From Miltoncostaea oceani (GTDB lineage: Bacteria; Actinomycetota; Thermoleophilia; Miltoncostaeales; Miltoncostaeaceae): DNA of 64,000 nucleotides. Under the pieces are notes generated by a model that was not told the origin of the DNA, made no database searches, and worked only from the letters and a program-made list of their open reading frames with translations. Position 1 is the first letter of the stretch. Every line of letters starts with the position of its first letter. A program made the translations under genes and the position numbers. This document shows, piece by piece, positions 8,738 through 17,893 of this stretch. Where the stretch lies: positions 2,803,001 to 2,867,000 of the forward strand of contig NZ_CP064356.1 of NCBI RefSeq assembly GCF_018141545.1, in the 5' to 3' direction.

Positions 8738-11700
8738 TCATGCGGCGAGTGCCCCGGCGCTCGCGAGGGCGTCCAGCGCGGCCTCCGCGGCGGCGAGCCG
8801 CTCGCTCCCGGCGGCGCCCGCCGGGAGGGAGACGAGGCGCTCGCTGCCGGCGTAGACGGCCGCCGGCTGGGCCTCGCGGAGGGTGCGGAGCTGCTGGCTG
8901 GTGAGGCTCACGGGACCCACCGTGACACGTCCCGACCGCACGGCGATCTGGCTCGCGCCCGCGGCGCGCAGCTTCACGCGCACCCGCTGCACCGAGAGGA
9001 GCGACTCGACGGGGGGCGGGATCGGCCCGAAGCGGTCGGCGATCTCCTCGCGGAGGGTCGCGACGTCCTCGAGCGACGCGGAGAGCGCGATGCGCCTGTG
9101 CAGGTCGATCTTGGCCGCCTCGAGCGTGACGTAGTCGCCGGGGATGTACGCCGACACGGCGATGTCGACCCGCACCTCGCGCTCGGGCGGCTCCTCGCCC
9201 TGCCCCCGCAGGACGGCCTCGTTCAGCATCTCGAGATATAGCTCGAAGCCGATCGCCGCGACGTGCCCGCTCTGCTCGTCGCCGAGCAGGTTGCCGGCGC
9301 CGCGGATCTCGAGGTCGCGCATCGCGATCCGCAGTCCGCTCCCGAGCTCCGTGTAGTCGGCGAGGGCCCGCAGCCGCGACGACGCCTCGCGGGTCAGGGA
9401 CGCGTCGTCGGGATAGAGGAGGTACGCGTGGGCGGTCACCTCGGAGCGACCGACCCGCCCGCGGATCTGGTAGAGCTGGGACAGGCCCAGGGCGTCGGCG
9501 CGCTCGACGATCAGGGTGTTCGCCTGGGGGATGTCGAGGCCCGACTCGATGATGCTCGTCGCGACGAGCACGTCGGCCTCGCCCCGCACGAACGCGAGCA
9601 TGACCTCCTCCAGCTCGTGCTCCGCCATCTGCCCGTGGGCGGTGACGATGTTCATCTCCGGCACGAGCCCGCGGAGCGCCTCCCCGGCGTCCTCGATCGT
9701 CTCGACCCGGTTGTGGAGGTAGAAGCTCTGCCCGCCGCGGGCGTGCTCGCGGCGGAGGGCCTCCACGATGAGGGCCTCGTCGTACTCGCCGACGTGCGTG
9801 GCGATGGGCCGGCGACCGGGCGGGGGCGTCTCGATGACGCTGATGTCGCGGAGCCCGGAGAGGGAGATCTGCAGCGTGCGGGGGATCGGCGTGGCGCTCA
9901 TCGCGAGCACGTCGACGCTGAGCCGCAGCTGGCGCAGCGACTCCTTCTGCGCGACCCCGAACCGCTGCTCCTCGTCGACGATCACGAGGCCGAGGTCCTT
10001 CGGCTGCACGTCCATCGACAGCAGGCGGTGGGTGCCGATGAGGATGTCGAGGCGCCCGTCGCGGTAGCGCGACAGCACGTCCTTCGTCTCCGCGGGGGAG
10101 CGGAAGCGGTTGACGAGGTCGACGGTCACCGGCAGCTCGCCGAACCGCTCGCGGAACGTGGCGAGGTGCTGCTGGGCGAGGATCGTCGTCGGCACCAGCA
10201 TCAGCACCTGCTTGCCGGCAGCCGCCGCCTTGAACGCCGCCCGCATGGCGATCTCGGTCTTGCCGAACCCGACGTCGCCGCAGATGAGGCGGTCCATGGG
10301 CCGGGGGCGCTCCATGTCGTCGGCGACGGCGTCGATGGCGCGCTGCTGGTCGGGTGTCTCGCGGTGGCGGAACGTCCGCTCCAGCTCGCGGGTCATGTCG
10401 TCGTCGGGCGGGAACGCGTACCCCTTCGCCGCGGCGCGGGCCTCGTAGAGGGAGATCAGCTCGCCGGCCATCTCGCGCACGGCCGCGCGGGCACGCGACT
10501 TCATGCGGTCCCACGCCTTGCCGCCCAGCTTCGAGAGGGCCGGCGGGGAGCCGTCGGCGCCGACGTAGCGGGTGACGCGGTGGAGCTGGTCGTGGGGGAC
10601 GTAGAGGCGGTCGCCCTGCGCGAACGCCAGCGCCAGGTAGTCGCGCGTGAGGCCCGCGACGGTGCGCGTCTCGAACCCGGTGAGACGACCGATGCCGTGG
10701 TCCTCGTGGACGACGTGGTCGCCGACCTTCAGGTCGAGGAAGCTCGCGAGGCGCTTGCCGACGACGGGGCCGCGCTGCGAGGACGGCGCCCGGCGGCGGA
10801 GGACGCGCTCCTCGGGGACGATCGCCAGGTTCAGCGCCCGCGACACGAGGCCGGCGCGGACGCCGAGCACCGTGCCGCCGACCTCGCCGGGCGGCGGCAG
10901 CGCGCCCGGCTCGAGCTCGCTGGGACGGAGGCGCTCCATGCGGACGACGGCGCGGGACATGTCGCCGCGGCGGGCGAAGGCCAGCACGACGCGGGTGCCG
11001 CTGCGGGCGAGGCGGGCGAGCTCCCCCTCGGCCTCGGAGGGGGTGCGGCTGGTGAAGCGCGCCTCGACGGCGTCGAAGGCGGGGGTCGCGGACCCGGCGG
11101 GCGGTGACAGGTCGAGCGCGGCGAGGGCGGCGAGCTCGCGCTCGGTCTCCTCGGGCGGGGCGATCGCGCCGGCGGCGGCCTCGTCCTCGAGGCGCTCGTG
11201 GGCCTCCCGGAGGGCGGCGGGGTGCTCCGACGGGGCGAGGCGGATCAGGCGGGCGGCGGCGATGCCGGGCAGCCCGAGGGGGTCGACGCTGTCACCGTCG
11301 GGTTCCGCGGCGGGCCACGCGAGCAGGCGCCCGATGGGGCGGATGGTGCGCTGGGTGAAGGGCGAGAACGCCCGCATGCTCTCGATCTCGTCGCCGAAGA
11401 GCTCGATCCGGGCGGGCAGGTCGGCGGTCGACGGGTAGACGTCGAGGATGCCGCCGCGCACCGACAGGTCACCGCGCTCCTCGACCTGGTCGACGCGTTC
11501 GTACCCGAGGGCGACGAGGCGGTCGATGAGCTCGTCCAGGGAGGTCTGCTGGCCGACCGCCACCTCGAAGGCGTCCCCCGGCGTGCCGGCGACGCGCTCG
11601 GCGACGGCGGGGGCCCCGGCGACGACGACGGTGCCGGGACGGCCGAGGGTCGACAGGGCACGCGCCCGCTGGCCGACGAGGTGCGGCGAGGGGCCGACGG

Positions 11701-11986
11701 CCGCGTTGGCGGGGACCCCCCGCGTCGGCCACAGGGCGACGGCCCCGCGGCCCATCAACGCGACGAGCTCCGTGGAGAGGTCCCGGGCCTCGTCGTCGCC
11801 GGGCGTGACGGCGAGCAGCGAGCGGTCGCCGGTGCGCGCGAGGGCGGAGAGGACGTAGGGCCACGCGGGCCGGGCGACGGCGAGCCCGCCGGCGCGGCCG
11901 TCGGCGTCGAGGCGTGCCGCGGCGGCCGCGAGCGGCGGGTTGGCGGCGATGACGCGGTCGATGGAGGTGGCGCGGGTCTCGCTCAC
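8738..11986 (-). CDS. mfd: Transcription-repair coupling factor
   Basis: Removes RNA polymerase stalled at DNA lesions and recruits UvrA. The 1082-residue protein has the full Mfd layout: an N-terminal UvrB-like region, a CarD-like RNAP-interaction domain near 430-510 (VGDHVVHEDHGIGRL and DRLYVPHDQLHRV), the superfamily 2 translocase with Walker A GDVGFGKTEIA and DEEQRFGV, the TRG-type region after GRVGRS, and the C-terminal UvrA-masking domain. It starts four bases inside pth (ATGA-type overlap, 11983-11986). The order rplY-pth-mfd is the same as in Bacillus ctc-spoVC-mfd. Confidence 0.97.
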   Translation of the reverse strand: MSETRATSIDRVIAANPPLAAAAARLDADGRAGGLAVARPAWPYVLSALARTGDRSLLAVTPGDDEARDLSTELVALMGRGAVALWPTRGVPANAAVGPSPHLVGQRARALSTLGRPGTVVVAGAPAVAERVAGTPGDAFEVAVGQQTSLDELIDRLVALGYERVDQVEERGDLSVRGGILDVYPSTADLPARIELFGDEIESMRAFSPFTQRTIRPIGRLLAWPAAEPDGDSVDPLGLPGIAAARLIRLAPSEHPAALREAHERLEDEAAAGAIAPPEETERELAALAALDLSPPAGSATPAFDAVEARFTSRTPSEAEGELARLARSGTRVVLAFARRGDMSRAVVRMERLRPSELEPGALPPPGEVGGTVLGVRAGLVSRALNLAIVPEERVLRRRAPSSQRGPVVGKRLASFLDLKVGDHVVHEDHGIGRLTGFETRTVAGLTRDYLALAFAQGDRLYVPHDQLHRVTRYVGADGSPPALSKLGGKAWDRMKSRARAAVREMAGELISLYEARAAAKGYAFPPDDDMTRELERTFRHRETPDQQRAIDAVADDMERPRPMDRLICGDVGFGKTEIAMRAAFKAAAAGKQVLMLVPTTILAQQHLATFRERFGELPVTVDLVNRFRSPAETKDVLSRYRDGRLDILIGTHRLLSMDVQPKDLGLVIVDEEQRFGVAQKESLRQLRLSVDVLAMSATPIPRTLQISLSGLRDISVIETPPPGRRPIATHVGEYDEALIVEALRREHARGGQSFYLHNRVETIEDAGEALRGLVPEMNIVTAHGQMAEHELEEVMLAFVRGEADVLVATSIIESGLDIPQANTLIVERADALGLSQLYQIRGRVGRSEVTAHAYLLYPDDASLTREASSRLRALADYTELGSGLRIAMRDLEIRGAGNLLGDEQSGHVAAIGFELYLEMLNEAVLRGQGEEPPEREVRVDIAVSAYIPGDYVTLEAAKIDLHRRIALSASLEDVATLREEIADRFGPIPPPVESLLSVQRVRVKLRAAGASQIAVRSGRVTVGPVSLTSQQLRTLREAQPAAVYAGSERLVSLPAGAAGSERLAAAEAALDALASAGALAA

Positions 11987-12702
11987 GCGTCCCCCTCCCC
12001 CGCGGCGCCCGGCGCCCTCGCCGTGGCGGTGTCCCCCGTCGGCTCGGCCTCGGCCTCGGCGTCGGCGGCGAGGCGCGCGGCCTCCCGGCGTTCGTGGCGC
12101 GACTTCGCCCGGGCGCCCGGCTCGGAGGCGTGGAACCGCTCGATCGCGGCGGGCATGCCCTCCGCGAGGGCGACCTCGGCCATGTCGGCGGCGCGGGCCA
12201 CCATCGCGGCGACCTCCTCCCGCGGCTCCGCGAACCGGGTCAGCACCCAGTCGGCGCCGTCACCGCGGAACTCGGCGGGGGGGCGCCCGATGCCGATGCG
12301 GACGCGCGCGAAGTCACCGGAGCCGAGGCCGCGGACGATCGAGCGCAGCCCGTTGTGGCCGCCGTGGCCGCCGCCGACCTTGCCGCGGACCGTGCCGAAC
12401 GGCAGGTCGAGTTCGTCGTGCACCACGAGCACCTGCCCGGGGACGGCCCGCAGTGCACCTGCCGCGGGTCCGACCGCGTCGCCCGAGTCGTTCATGTAGG
12501 TCAGCGGCACCATCAGTGTGAGGGGGCCGGCGGGTCCGCGGACAGCCACGATGCGGGCGCCGTACCTCGACACGGGACGGCCGGCCCCCAGGCGCTCCGC
12601 CAGGAGGTCGACCACCATCTGACCGGCGTTGTGCCGGGTGCCCGCGTACTTCGGCCCGGGGTTGCCGAGACCCGCGACGAGTCGGAACGGTTCGTCCGGC
12701 AC
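11983..12702 (-). CDS. pth: Peptidyl-tRNA hydrolase with C-terminal extension
   Basis: Cleaves peptidyl-tRNA that dissociates from the ribosome so that tRNA can be reused. Catalytic motifs are present: GLGNPGPKYAGTRHNAG with the active-site His and VVHDELDLPFG with the Asp, plus GHNGLRS. The protein is 239 residues, about 45 longer than the usual form; the excess is a charged Ala/Glu/Arg-rich tail with no recognisable fold (AEAEAEPTGDTATARAPG). It begins 13 bases after the rplY stop and overlaps mfd by 4 bp, so the three are co-transcribed. Confidence 0.96.
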   Translation of the reverse strand: MPDEPFRLVAGLGNPGPKYAGTRHNAGQMVVDLLAERLGAGRPVSRYGARIVAVRGPAGPLTLMVPLTYMNDSGDAVGPAAGALRAVPGQVLVVHDELDLPFGTVRGKVGGGHGGHNGLRSIVRGLGSGDFARVRIGIGRPPAEFRGDGADWVLTRFAEPREEVAAMVARAADMAEVALAEGMPAAIERFHASEPGARAKSRHERREAARLAADAEAEAEPTGDTATARAPGAAGEGDA

Positions 12703-12715
12703 GCCCCGCGCGCCG

Positions 12716-13351
12716 CTACTCGTCGGAGGTCTCTCCGGCCCCGGACTCCGACTCGCCCTCGACGGCCGCGCCGCCCTCGTCGCCCTCGGCCTCGGCCTCC
12801 ACCGTCGGCGCCAGGACGGAGGCGACCACCGTCTCGGGCTCGGACGTGATCGTCACGCCCTGCGGCACCTGGATGTCGGCCACGGTCAGCGAGTCGCCGA
12901 CCTGGAGCTCGGAGACGTCGACCTCGATGTGGTCGGGGAGGCTGTCCGGGAGGGCGCTCACGACGACCTCGCGGAGCGGCTGGTCGAGCACGCCGCCGTC
13001 GCGGACGCCGACGGAGTTGCCGACGAGCGAGATCGGGATGGGGGCCTCGATCTCGACCTTGAGGTCGACCTGCTGGAAGTCGACGTGCAGCACGTCGCCA
13101 CGCACCGGGTGCAGCTGCCAGTCCTTCACGAGGACCGGCTGCGGGCGGGCGTCGCCGACGACGAGGTCGATGACGGCCGTGCGCCCCTCCACGAGGGTCC
13201 GCTTGAGGTCGTGTCCCGGCAGCGCCAGGGGCAGCGAGTCGCCGCCGCTCTGGTAGACGATGCCCGGAACGAGGCCCTGACGGCGGAGGCGCCGTGTGGG
13301 TCCGTTGCCGAACTCGGTGCGGGTCTGGGCGGTGAGGCTGACGTGTGCCAT
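12716..13351 (-). CDS. rplY: 50S ribosomal protein L25, CTC form
   Basis: A 211-residue L25/general stress protein CTC that binds 5S rRNA. The N-terminal L25 domain (SLTAQTRTEFGNGPTRRLR, then VPGIVYQSG) is followed by the C-terminal TL5-like domain (about 95-185) and an acidic Glu/Gly/Ser tail. The frame stays open upstream to 13555 through repeat DNA, giving spurious MVHLG- and AHLG-containing sequence; the ATG at 13351 (MAHVSLTAQ) is where family homology starts. It heads the rplY-pth-mfd group, separated from prs by an inserted MMPL gene. Confidence 0.95.
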   Translation of the reverse strand: MAHVSLTAQTRTEFGNGPTRRLRRQGLVPGIVYQSGGDSLPLALPGHDLKRTLVEGRTAVIDLVVGDARPQPVLVKDWQLHPVRGDVLHVDFQQVDLKVEIEAPIPISLVGNSVGVRDGGVLDQPLREVVVSALPDSLPDHIEVDVSELQVGDSLTVADIQVPQGVTITSEPETVVASVLAPTVEAEAEGDEGGAAVEGESESGAGETSDE

Positions 13352-13445
13352 GCGTGATCGCGATCCTGGTCGGGGCCGACGAGGGAGTGTACCCGACGTC
13401 GCCGTGAACGTGGCGGCCCCCCTCGCGGGGGCTCCGTGGGGCCGT

Positions 13446-13580
13446 CCATGGCGCACGTGAGCCTCGGCTCGAGGTCCAAGTGGACCATCCCGAAAGCCCA
13501 AGTGAGCCACGGCGCCGGGTCCAAGTGGACCATCTGAAAGGCCCAAGTGGACCACGACGCGAGGTCCAATGGACCATGAA
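13446..13580. repeat. GGTCCACTTGGACC-family repeat cluster upstream of rplY
   Basis: Five to six degenerate units read on the minus strand as ATGGTCCACTTGGACC, GTGGTCCACTTGGGCC, GTGGCTCACTTGGGC and similar, spaced about 20-30 bases. The left end has the cap CCATGGCGCACGTG (from 13445) and the right end GGTCCAATGGACCAT (about 13565-13578). The cluster fills the space between the MMPL gene and rplY, which otherwise holds nothing I can identify apart from the rplY leader. Confidence 0.75.
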
Positions 13581-13597
13581 CCGGAGGAGCTGCGGGG

Positions 13598-16500
13598 TCA
13601 GGCGGGCTGTGGGGCGCCCTCGTCGGGTGGGCCGGGGTCGATGGCGGCCGGCGGCGACGGGGCCGGGGCGGGGGCCGCGGGCTCGGGCTCCGGCTCCGCC
13701 ACCGCCTCGGGCTCCGGCTCGGGTTCGGGTTCCGGGTGGGCGTGGGCGGCGAGGATGGATTCGCCTTCGATGTCGATGTGCGGCACGACTCGCTCGACCG
13801 CCCGGGGCAGCCACCACGTCCTCCGTCCCATCAGCGCCAGCAGGGCCGGGGTCAGGATCAGGGCCGCGGAGGCCGCGAGGGCGACCGCGAGGGCGAGGCC
13901 GACGCCGAACTGCTTCACCGTCGGGTCGCCGTTCAGGACGAAGCTCCCGAACACGCCGATCATGATCAACGCCGCCGCCGTGATCACCCGGGCGCTCGAC
14001 GCGACACCCGACGCCACCGCCTGCCGGTCGCCCTCGCCCCCCGCGCGGTGCGTCGCGACCGAGGACAGCAGGAACACCTGGTAGTCCATCGACAGGCCGA
14101 ACAGCACCGCGAACATCATCAACGGGACGTAGCTTGCGATCGGGACCGTGTCGCGGGCGGTGTCGATCCCGAGCGGATCGATCCCCCAGCCGAACTGGAA
14201 CACCGCCGTCAGCACCCCGAACGCCGCGGCCACGCACAACAGGTTCACCAGGGCGGCCTGCACCGGCACGAGGAACGACCGGAACGCGACGAGCAGCACC
14301 AGCACGCTCAGGGCGAGCACCACCAGGATCACCACCGGCAGCCGCTCCGTGATCTCGTCCGCCAGGTCCACGTTCGCCGCCGTGCTCCCCCCCACGTGGG
14401 CCTCCAGGTCGGCCCCCGCCGTCGCCGCCGGCAGGACCGACGTCCGCAGGGTCACGACCAGGTCCGCCGTCTCCGTCGCCGCCGGGGGGGTCGTCGGGAT
14501 CGCGGTGAACACCGCCGCGTCGCCGTCGCCGTTGATCTGCGGCGGCGACGTCCTCGCGATCCCCGCCGTCCCCGTCAGGGCGTCCTGGATCCGCACGAGA
14601 CGCGGGTCCGTGCCGCGGTCGTCGCCCCCCGCCTTCGTCAACGTCGCGGTCAGCTCGTCCTTCAGCGAGAGCGCCCGCGCCTGCTGGTCCTCCGCCCGTG
14701 CCTGGAGCGCCTCCAGGTCGGCCTTCTGCGCCTGGAGGTCCGCCGCCTCGGTCTTGAGCGCCGACGCCTGCCGCTCCAGGGCGGCGGCCTCCGCGACGAG
14801 CCGTGCCCTCTCCCGGTCGAGCGCCGCCGCCTGGCGTGCCAGCGCCTCGGTGCCGGCCACGAGGGTCCGCAGCTGGCGGCGCAGGGTGCCGGGGGCCTCG
14901 GGCAGCGACGCCGCCTGCCGGCGCAACGCCGCCGCCTCCGCGCGCTGCGCCCGCTCGTCCGCCCGCGCGGCGGAGATCCGGGAGCGCAGCCGCTGGGCCT
15001 CGGCCTCCAGGCGGGTGAGCAGGGCCTCCAGCGGCGGGCGCGCGTCCTCCCCGGCGGCGGCGATCTCCTCCCGGACGGCGGCGACGCGGGCGGCGACGGC
15101 CACGAGCTGCCGCTCCGCCGCCCGGCGTCGCGCCGCCCCCGCCCGCGCCCGCGCCGCGGCGGCCTCCGCCCGCGTCACGAGGGCGCGCCCCGCCGCCCCC
15201 GCCGCCGCCACCTCGCGCTCGATCACCGCCCGCTGCGCCCGGAGCCCGTCGCGTTCGCGCGCCAGGGCCGCCGCCTGCGCCTCGAGGGCCGACCGCTCCG
15301 CGACCAGGTCGGCCTGCTGCGCCTCCAGGCCGGCCTGCTGCTCCTCCAGCGCCGCGGCCTGCGCCTGCAGCGCCGCCTGCTGCGCCTGCCCCTCCGCCTG
15401 CTCCTGCTCGAGCTCGGCCTGCAACGACCGCAGCTCGTCCTCCTGCGCCGTCACCGCGGGATCGGCGGTGGCGGGCGTGCCGAGGCTGATGCCGATCAGG
15501 AGGGGGCCGTTGAAGCCGACGCCGAACCCCGCGGCGATCAGGTCGTAGGCGTCGCGCTCCTGGCTGCCGGGAGGTGTCGCGCCGATGTCCTCCTGCCCCA
15601 GCTCGAGGGACCGCAGGGGCACGATCAGGACGGCGAGCACCGCGACGAACGCGCCGATCGCGACGAGCGGCCGCCGCGTGACCGTCCGCCCCCACGACGC
15701 CCACATGCCGGTGCCGGGCACCCGCTCGGCGGGCCGCAGGAAACGCGGCACGCGCAACGCCCCGACGCGGGTGCCGGCCAGGGCGAGCAGGGCGGGGAGC
15801 AGCGTGACGGCCGCCAGCACCGCCGTCACGACCGCGACCGCCGAGGCGTAGCCGAGCGACGTCACGAGCGGGATGCCGGCGACCGCCAGGGCGAGCAGGG
15901 CGATGACGACGGTCGTGCCGGCGAAGACGATCGCGCTGCCCGACGTCGCCACCGCCACGGCGATCGACTCCCGGACCCCCATCCCCGCCCTCAGGCCGTC
16001 GCGGTGGCGGGTGACGAGGAACAGCGCGTAGTCGATGCCGACGCCGAGCCCGATCATCGTGGCGAGCGTCGGCGCGATCACCGGCACGCCGATCACGTGC
16101 CCCATCAGGCCGATCAGGCCGAGCGCCGCGGCGAGGCCGAGGACGGCGGTGACGATCGGCATGCCCATCGCGACCACCGAGCCGAAGGCCAGCGTCAGGA
16201 TGACCATCGCCACGACGATGCCCACCACCTCGCTGCTCTCGGTCTCGGGTTTCGACAGCTCGGCGCCGATCGGCCCGCCCGCGGCCAGCTCGAGCCCCGC
16301 CCGGTCGGCGAACGGCTGCGCCGCGTCGAGGACCTCCTGCGCCTGCGCGGTCGTCAACGTGTCGGAGCCGACGGTCAGGAGGACGCCGATGAACGCCGTC
16401 CTGCCGTCCTCCGAGAGCTGGGCCTGGCCCTGCGTGCTGAACGGGTTGATCGCGCTGTCGACGTCGTCGAGCTTGCGGATCTGCGTCGCCGCGCCGTTGA

Positions 16501-16774
16501 TGGCCTTCTGGCGCGTCCCGCCGTCCTCCAGCGTCCCGTCGCCGACGTGGAAGACGAGGGGGCTGCGGCCGTTCTGCTGCGGCGGGAACCGCTCCGCGAG
16601 GACGTCCTTCGCCGCCTCGCTGTCGGTGCCCGGCAGGCTCTGGTCGTTGCTGGTGTCGGCCCCGACGGCGGAGACGAGCACGAGGACCGCCACGACGGCC
16701 GCGACCCACCCGAGCAGCACGGGCAGGGGGTGACCGGCGATCCCGTGCCCGATCCGGTGGAGGACCCGTGCCAA
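13598..16774 (-). CDS. MMPL/RND-family exporter with long coiled-coil insertion
   Basis: A 1058-residue inner-membrane transporter of the MMPL group, proton-driven exporters of lipids and other hydrophobic molecules. The order is: first TM segment (VLLGWVAAVVAVLVLVSAV), an outer loop, a bundle of TM segments around 170-400 with GLGVGIDYALFLVTRHRDG carrying the family proton-relay acids, then a second outer loop holding about 240 residues (about 445-690) of Gln/Ala/Leu/Arg heptad-like coiled coil. A second TM bundle with FGLSMDYQVFLLSSV follows, and the tail is a Pro/Glu repeat. The large helical insertion is unusual for bacterial MMPL proteins but recalls mycobacterial MmpL4/5-type hairpins. 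No accessory export genes are adjacent. It interrupts the usual prs-rplY neighbourhood. Confidence 0.92.
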   Translation of the reverse strand: MARVLHRIGHGIAGHPLPVLLGWVAAVVAVLVLVSAVGADTSNDQSLPGTDSEAAKDVLAERFPPQQNGRSPLVFHVGDGTLEDGGTRQKAINGAATQIRKLDDVDSAINPFSTQGQAQLSEDGRTAFIGVLLTVGSDTLTTAQAQEVLDAAQPFADRAGLELAAGGPIGAELSKPETESSEVVGIVVAMVILTLAFGSVVAMGMPIVTAVLGLAAALGLIGLMGHVIGVPVIAPTLATMIGLGVGIDYALFLVTRHRDGLRAGMGVRESIAVAVATSGSAIVFAGTTVVIALLALAVAGIPLVTSLGYASAVAVVTAVLAAVTLLPALLALAGTRVGALRVPRFLRPAERVPGTGMWASWGRTVTRRPLVAIGAFVAVLAVLIVPLRSLELGQEDIGATPPGSQERDAYDLIAAGFGVGFNGPLLIGISLGTPATADPAVTAQEDELRSLQAELEQEQAEGQAQQAALQAQAAALEEQQAGLEAQQADLVAERSALEAQAAALARERDGLRAQRAVIEREVAAAGAAGRALVTRAEAAAARARAGAARRRAAERQLVAVAARVAAVREEIAAAGEDARPPLEALLTRLEAEAQRLRSRISAARADERAQRAEAAALRRQAASLPEAPGTLRRQLRTLVAGTEALARQAAALDRERARLVAEAAALERQASALKTEAADLQAQKADLEALQARAEDQQARALSLKDELTATLTKAGGDDRGTDPRLVRIQDALTGTAGIARTSPPQINGDGDAAVFTAIPTTPPAATETADLVVTLRTSVLPAATAGADLEAHVGGSTAANVDLADEITERLPVVILVVLALSVLVLLVAFRSFLVPVQAALVNLLCVAAAFGVLTAVFQFGWGIDPLGIDTARDTVPIASYVPLMMFAVLFGLSMDYQVFLLSSVATHRAGGEGDRQAVASGVASSARVITAAALIMIGVFGSFVLNGDPTVKQFGVGLALAVALAASAALILTPALLALMGRRTWWLPRAVERVVPHIDIEGESILAAHAHPEPEPEPEPEAVAEPEPEPAAPAPAPSPPAAIDPGPPDEGAPQPA

Positions 16775-16871
16775 GAACGCGCCTGTGCCGAGTGACTGGG
16801 GGCGAACCTAACACCGGCGGTCCGCGCCGGAAAAGCCCGGGATCACCGTGGCGGAGCGGTTCCTGCGGCCA

Positions 16872-16887
16872 TCCCCCGTGCGGGGGA
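16872..16887 (-). terminator. Short hairpin after prs
   Basis: TCCCCC (16872-16877) pairs with GGGGGA (16882-16887) around a 4-base loop, eight bases after the prs stop. It is short and has no T tract, so termination is only plausible. Confidence 0.35.
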
Positions 16888-16894
16888 CGTCACG

Positions 16895-17893
16895 TCAGAA
16901 GAGCTGGTTCTCCCCGGCGAAGATGGCGCTGACCGACTCGTCGCAGAAGACGTTGTGGACGGAGTCGGCGAGGATCCGGTCCACGGAGAGGACGCGGAAG
17001 AGGTCGGAGTCGGCGGCCTCGGGCGGCAGGGGGACGGTGTCGCTGATCACGACCTCCTCGATCACCGACTCCTCGAGCCGCTGCACGGCGCTGCCGGACA
17101 GGAGCCCGTGGGTCGCCGCGGCGAAGATCCGGGTGGCCCCCGCGTCCTTCACGACCTTGGCGCCGGCGCACAGCGTGCCGGCGGTGTCGATCATGTCGTC
17201 GATGAGGATGGCGGCGCGCCCCTCGACGTCGCCGATCAGCAGCGTGATCTCGGCCTCGTTGTGGTCGGGCCGCTGCTTGGTGAGCACGGCGAGCGTCGCG
17301 CCGAGGCGCTCGGCGAAGTGGTTCGCGAGCTTCGCGCGGCCGGCGTCGGGCGAGACGACGACGAGCTTCTCGGCGATCGCGCCCTGGTAGACCCGCTCGC
17401 GGAAGTCGTCGACGAACATCGGGAGGGCCGTCATGTGGTCGACGGGGACCCCGAAGAACCCCTGCACCTGCCCGGCGTGCAGGTCCATGGTGAGGACGCG
17501 GTCCACGCCGGCGGCCGACAGCAGGTCGGCGATCAGCTTCGCGGTGATCGGCTCGCGCGGCGCCGACTTCTTGTCCTGGCGCGAGTACCCGTACCAGGGG
17601 ATGACGGCGGTGATGCGGTGGGCGGAGGCGAGCTTCGCCGCGTTGATCATGACGAGCAGCTCCATGAGGCTGTCGTTGACCGGGCGGCACGTCGACTGGA
17701 CGAGGAAGACGTCGGCGCCGCGGACGCTCTCCTCGAAGCGCACGTAGATCTCGCCGTTGGCGAACGTCTTGAGGGTGACGGCGCCGAGGTCGATGCCGAG
17801 GCGCCCCGCGATCCGCTGGCCGAGGTCCTGGCTGGAGCGCCCCGCGAACACCATGAGGCGCTTCGAGTCGTCCCGGTCGATGCTGGTGCTCAC
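16895..17893 (-). CDS. prs: Ribose-phosphate pyrophosphokinase (PRPP synthase)
   Basis: Makes PRPP from ribose 5-phosphate and ATP for purine, pyrimidine, His and Trp synthesis. 332 residues, class I. Visible: TLKTFANGEIYVR, the ATP-site loop WYGYSRQDKK, the flexible-loop and metal motif DLHAGQVQGFF, and the PRPP loop region ILIDDMIDTAGTL (about 225-240). GTG 17893 is used; it overlaps the glmU stop by 4 bp (GTGA, 17890-17893). The open frame continuing to 18994 is antisense-like shadow of glmU. The glmU-prs pair couples cell-wall precursor and nucleotide supply, as in Bacillus. Confidence 0.97.
   Translation of the reverse strand: MSTSIDRDDSKRLMVFAGRSSQDLGQRIAGRLGIDLGAVTLKTFANGEIYVRFEESVRGADVFLVQSTCRPVNDSLMELLVMINAAKLASAHRITAVIPWYGYSRQDKKSAPREPITAKLIADLLSAAGVDRVLTMDLHAGQVQGFFGVPVDHMTALPMFVDDFRERVYQGAIAEKLVVVSPDAGRAKLANHFAERLGATLAVLTKQRPDHNEAEITLLIGDVEGRAAILIDDMIDTAGTLCAGAKVVKDAGATRIFAAATHGLLSGSAVQRLEESVIEEVVISDTVPLPPEAADSDLFRVLSVDRILADSVHNVFCDESVSAIFAGENQLF

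Noticed and set aside
9263-11107. 614-residue plus-strand frame
   Set aside because: Antisense shadow of mfd created by high GC; composition is Arg/Ala/Pro with no domain and no ribosome site.
13736-16795. 1019-residue plus-strand frame
   Set aside because: Antisense shadow of the MMPL gene; Arg/His/Asp-rich low-information sequence.
12513-16814. 1433-residue minus-strand frame through MMPL, repeats, rplY and pth
   Set aside because: Runs out of frame with three well-recognised genes; no protein family fits.
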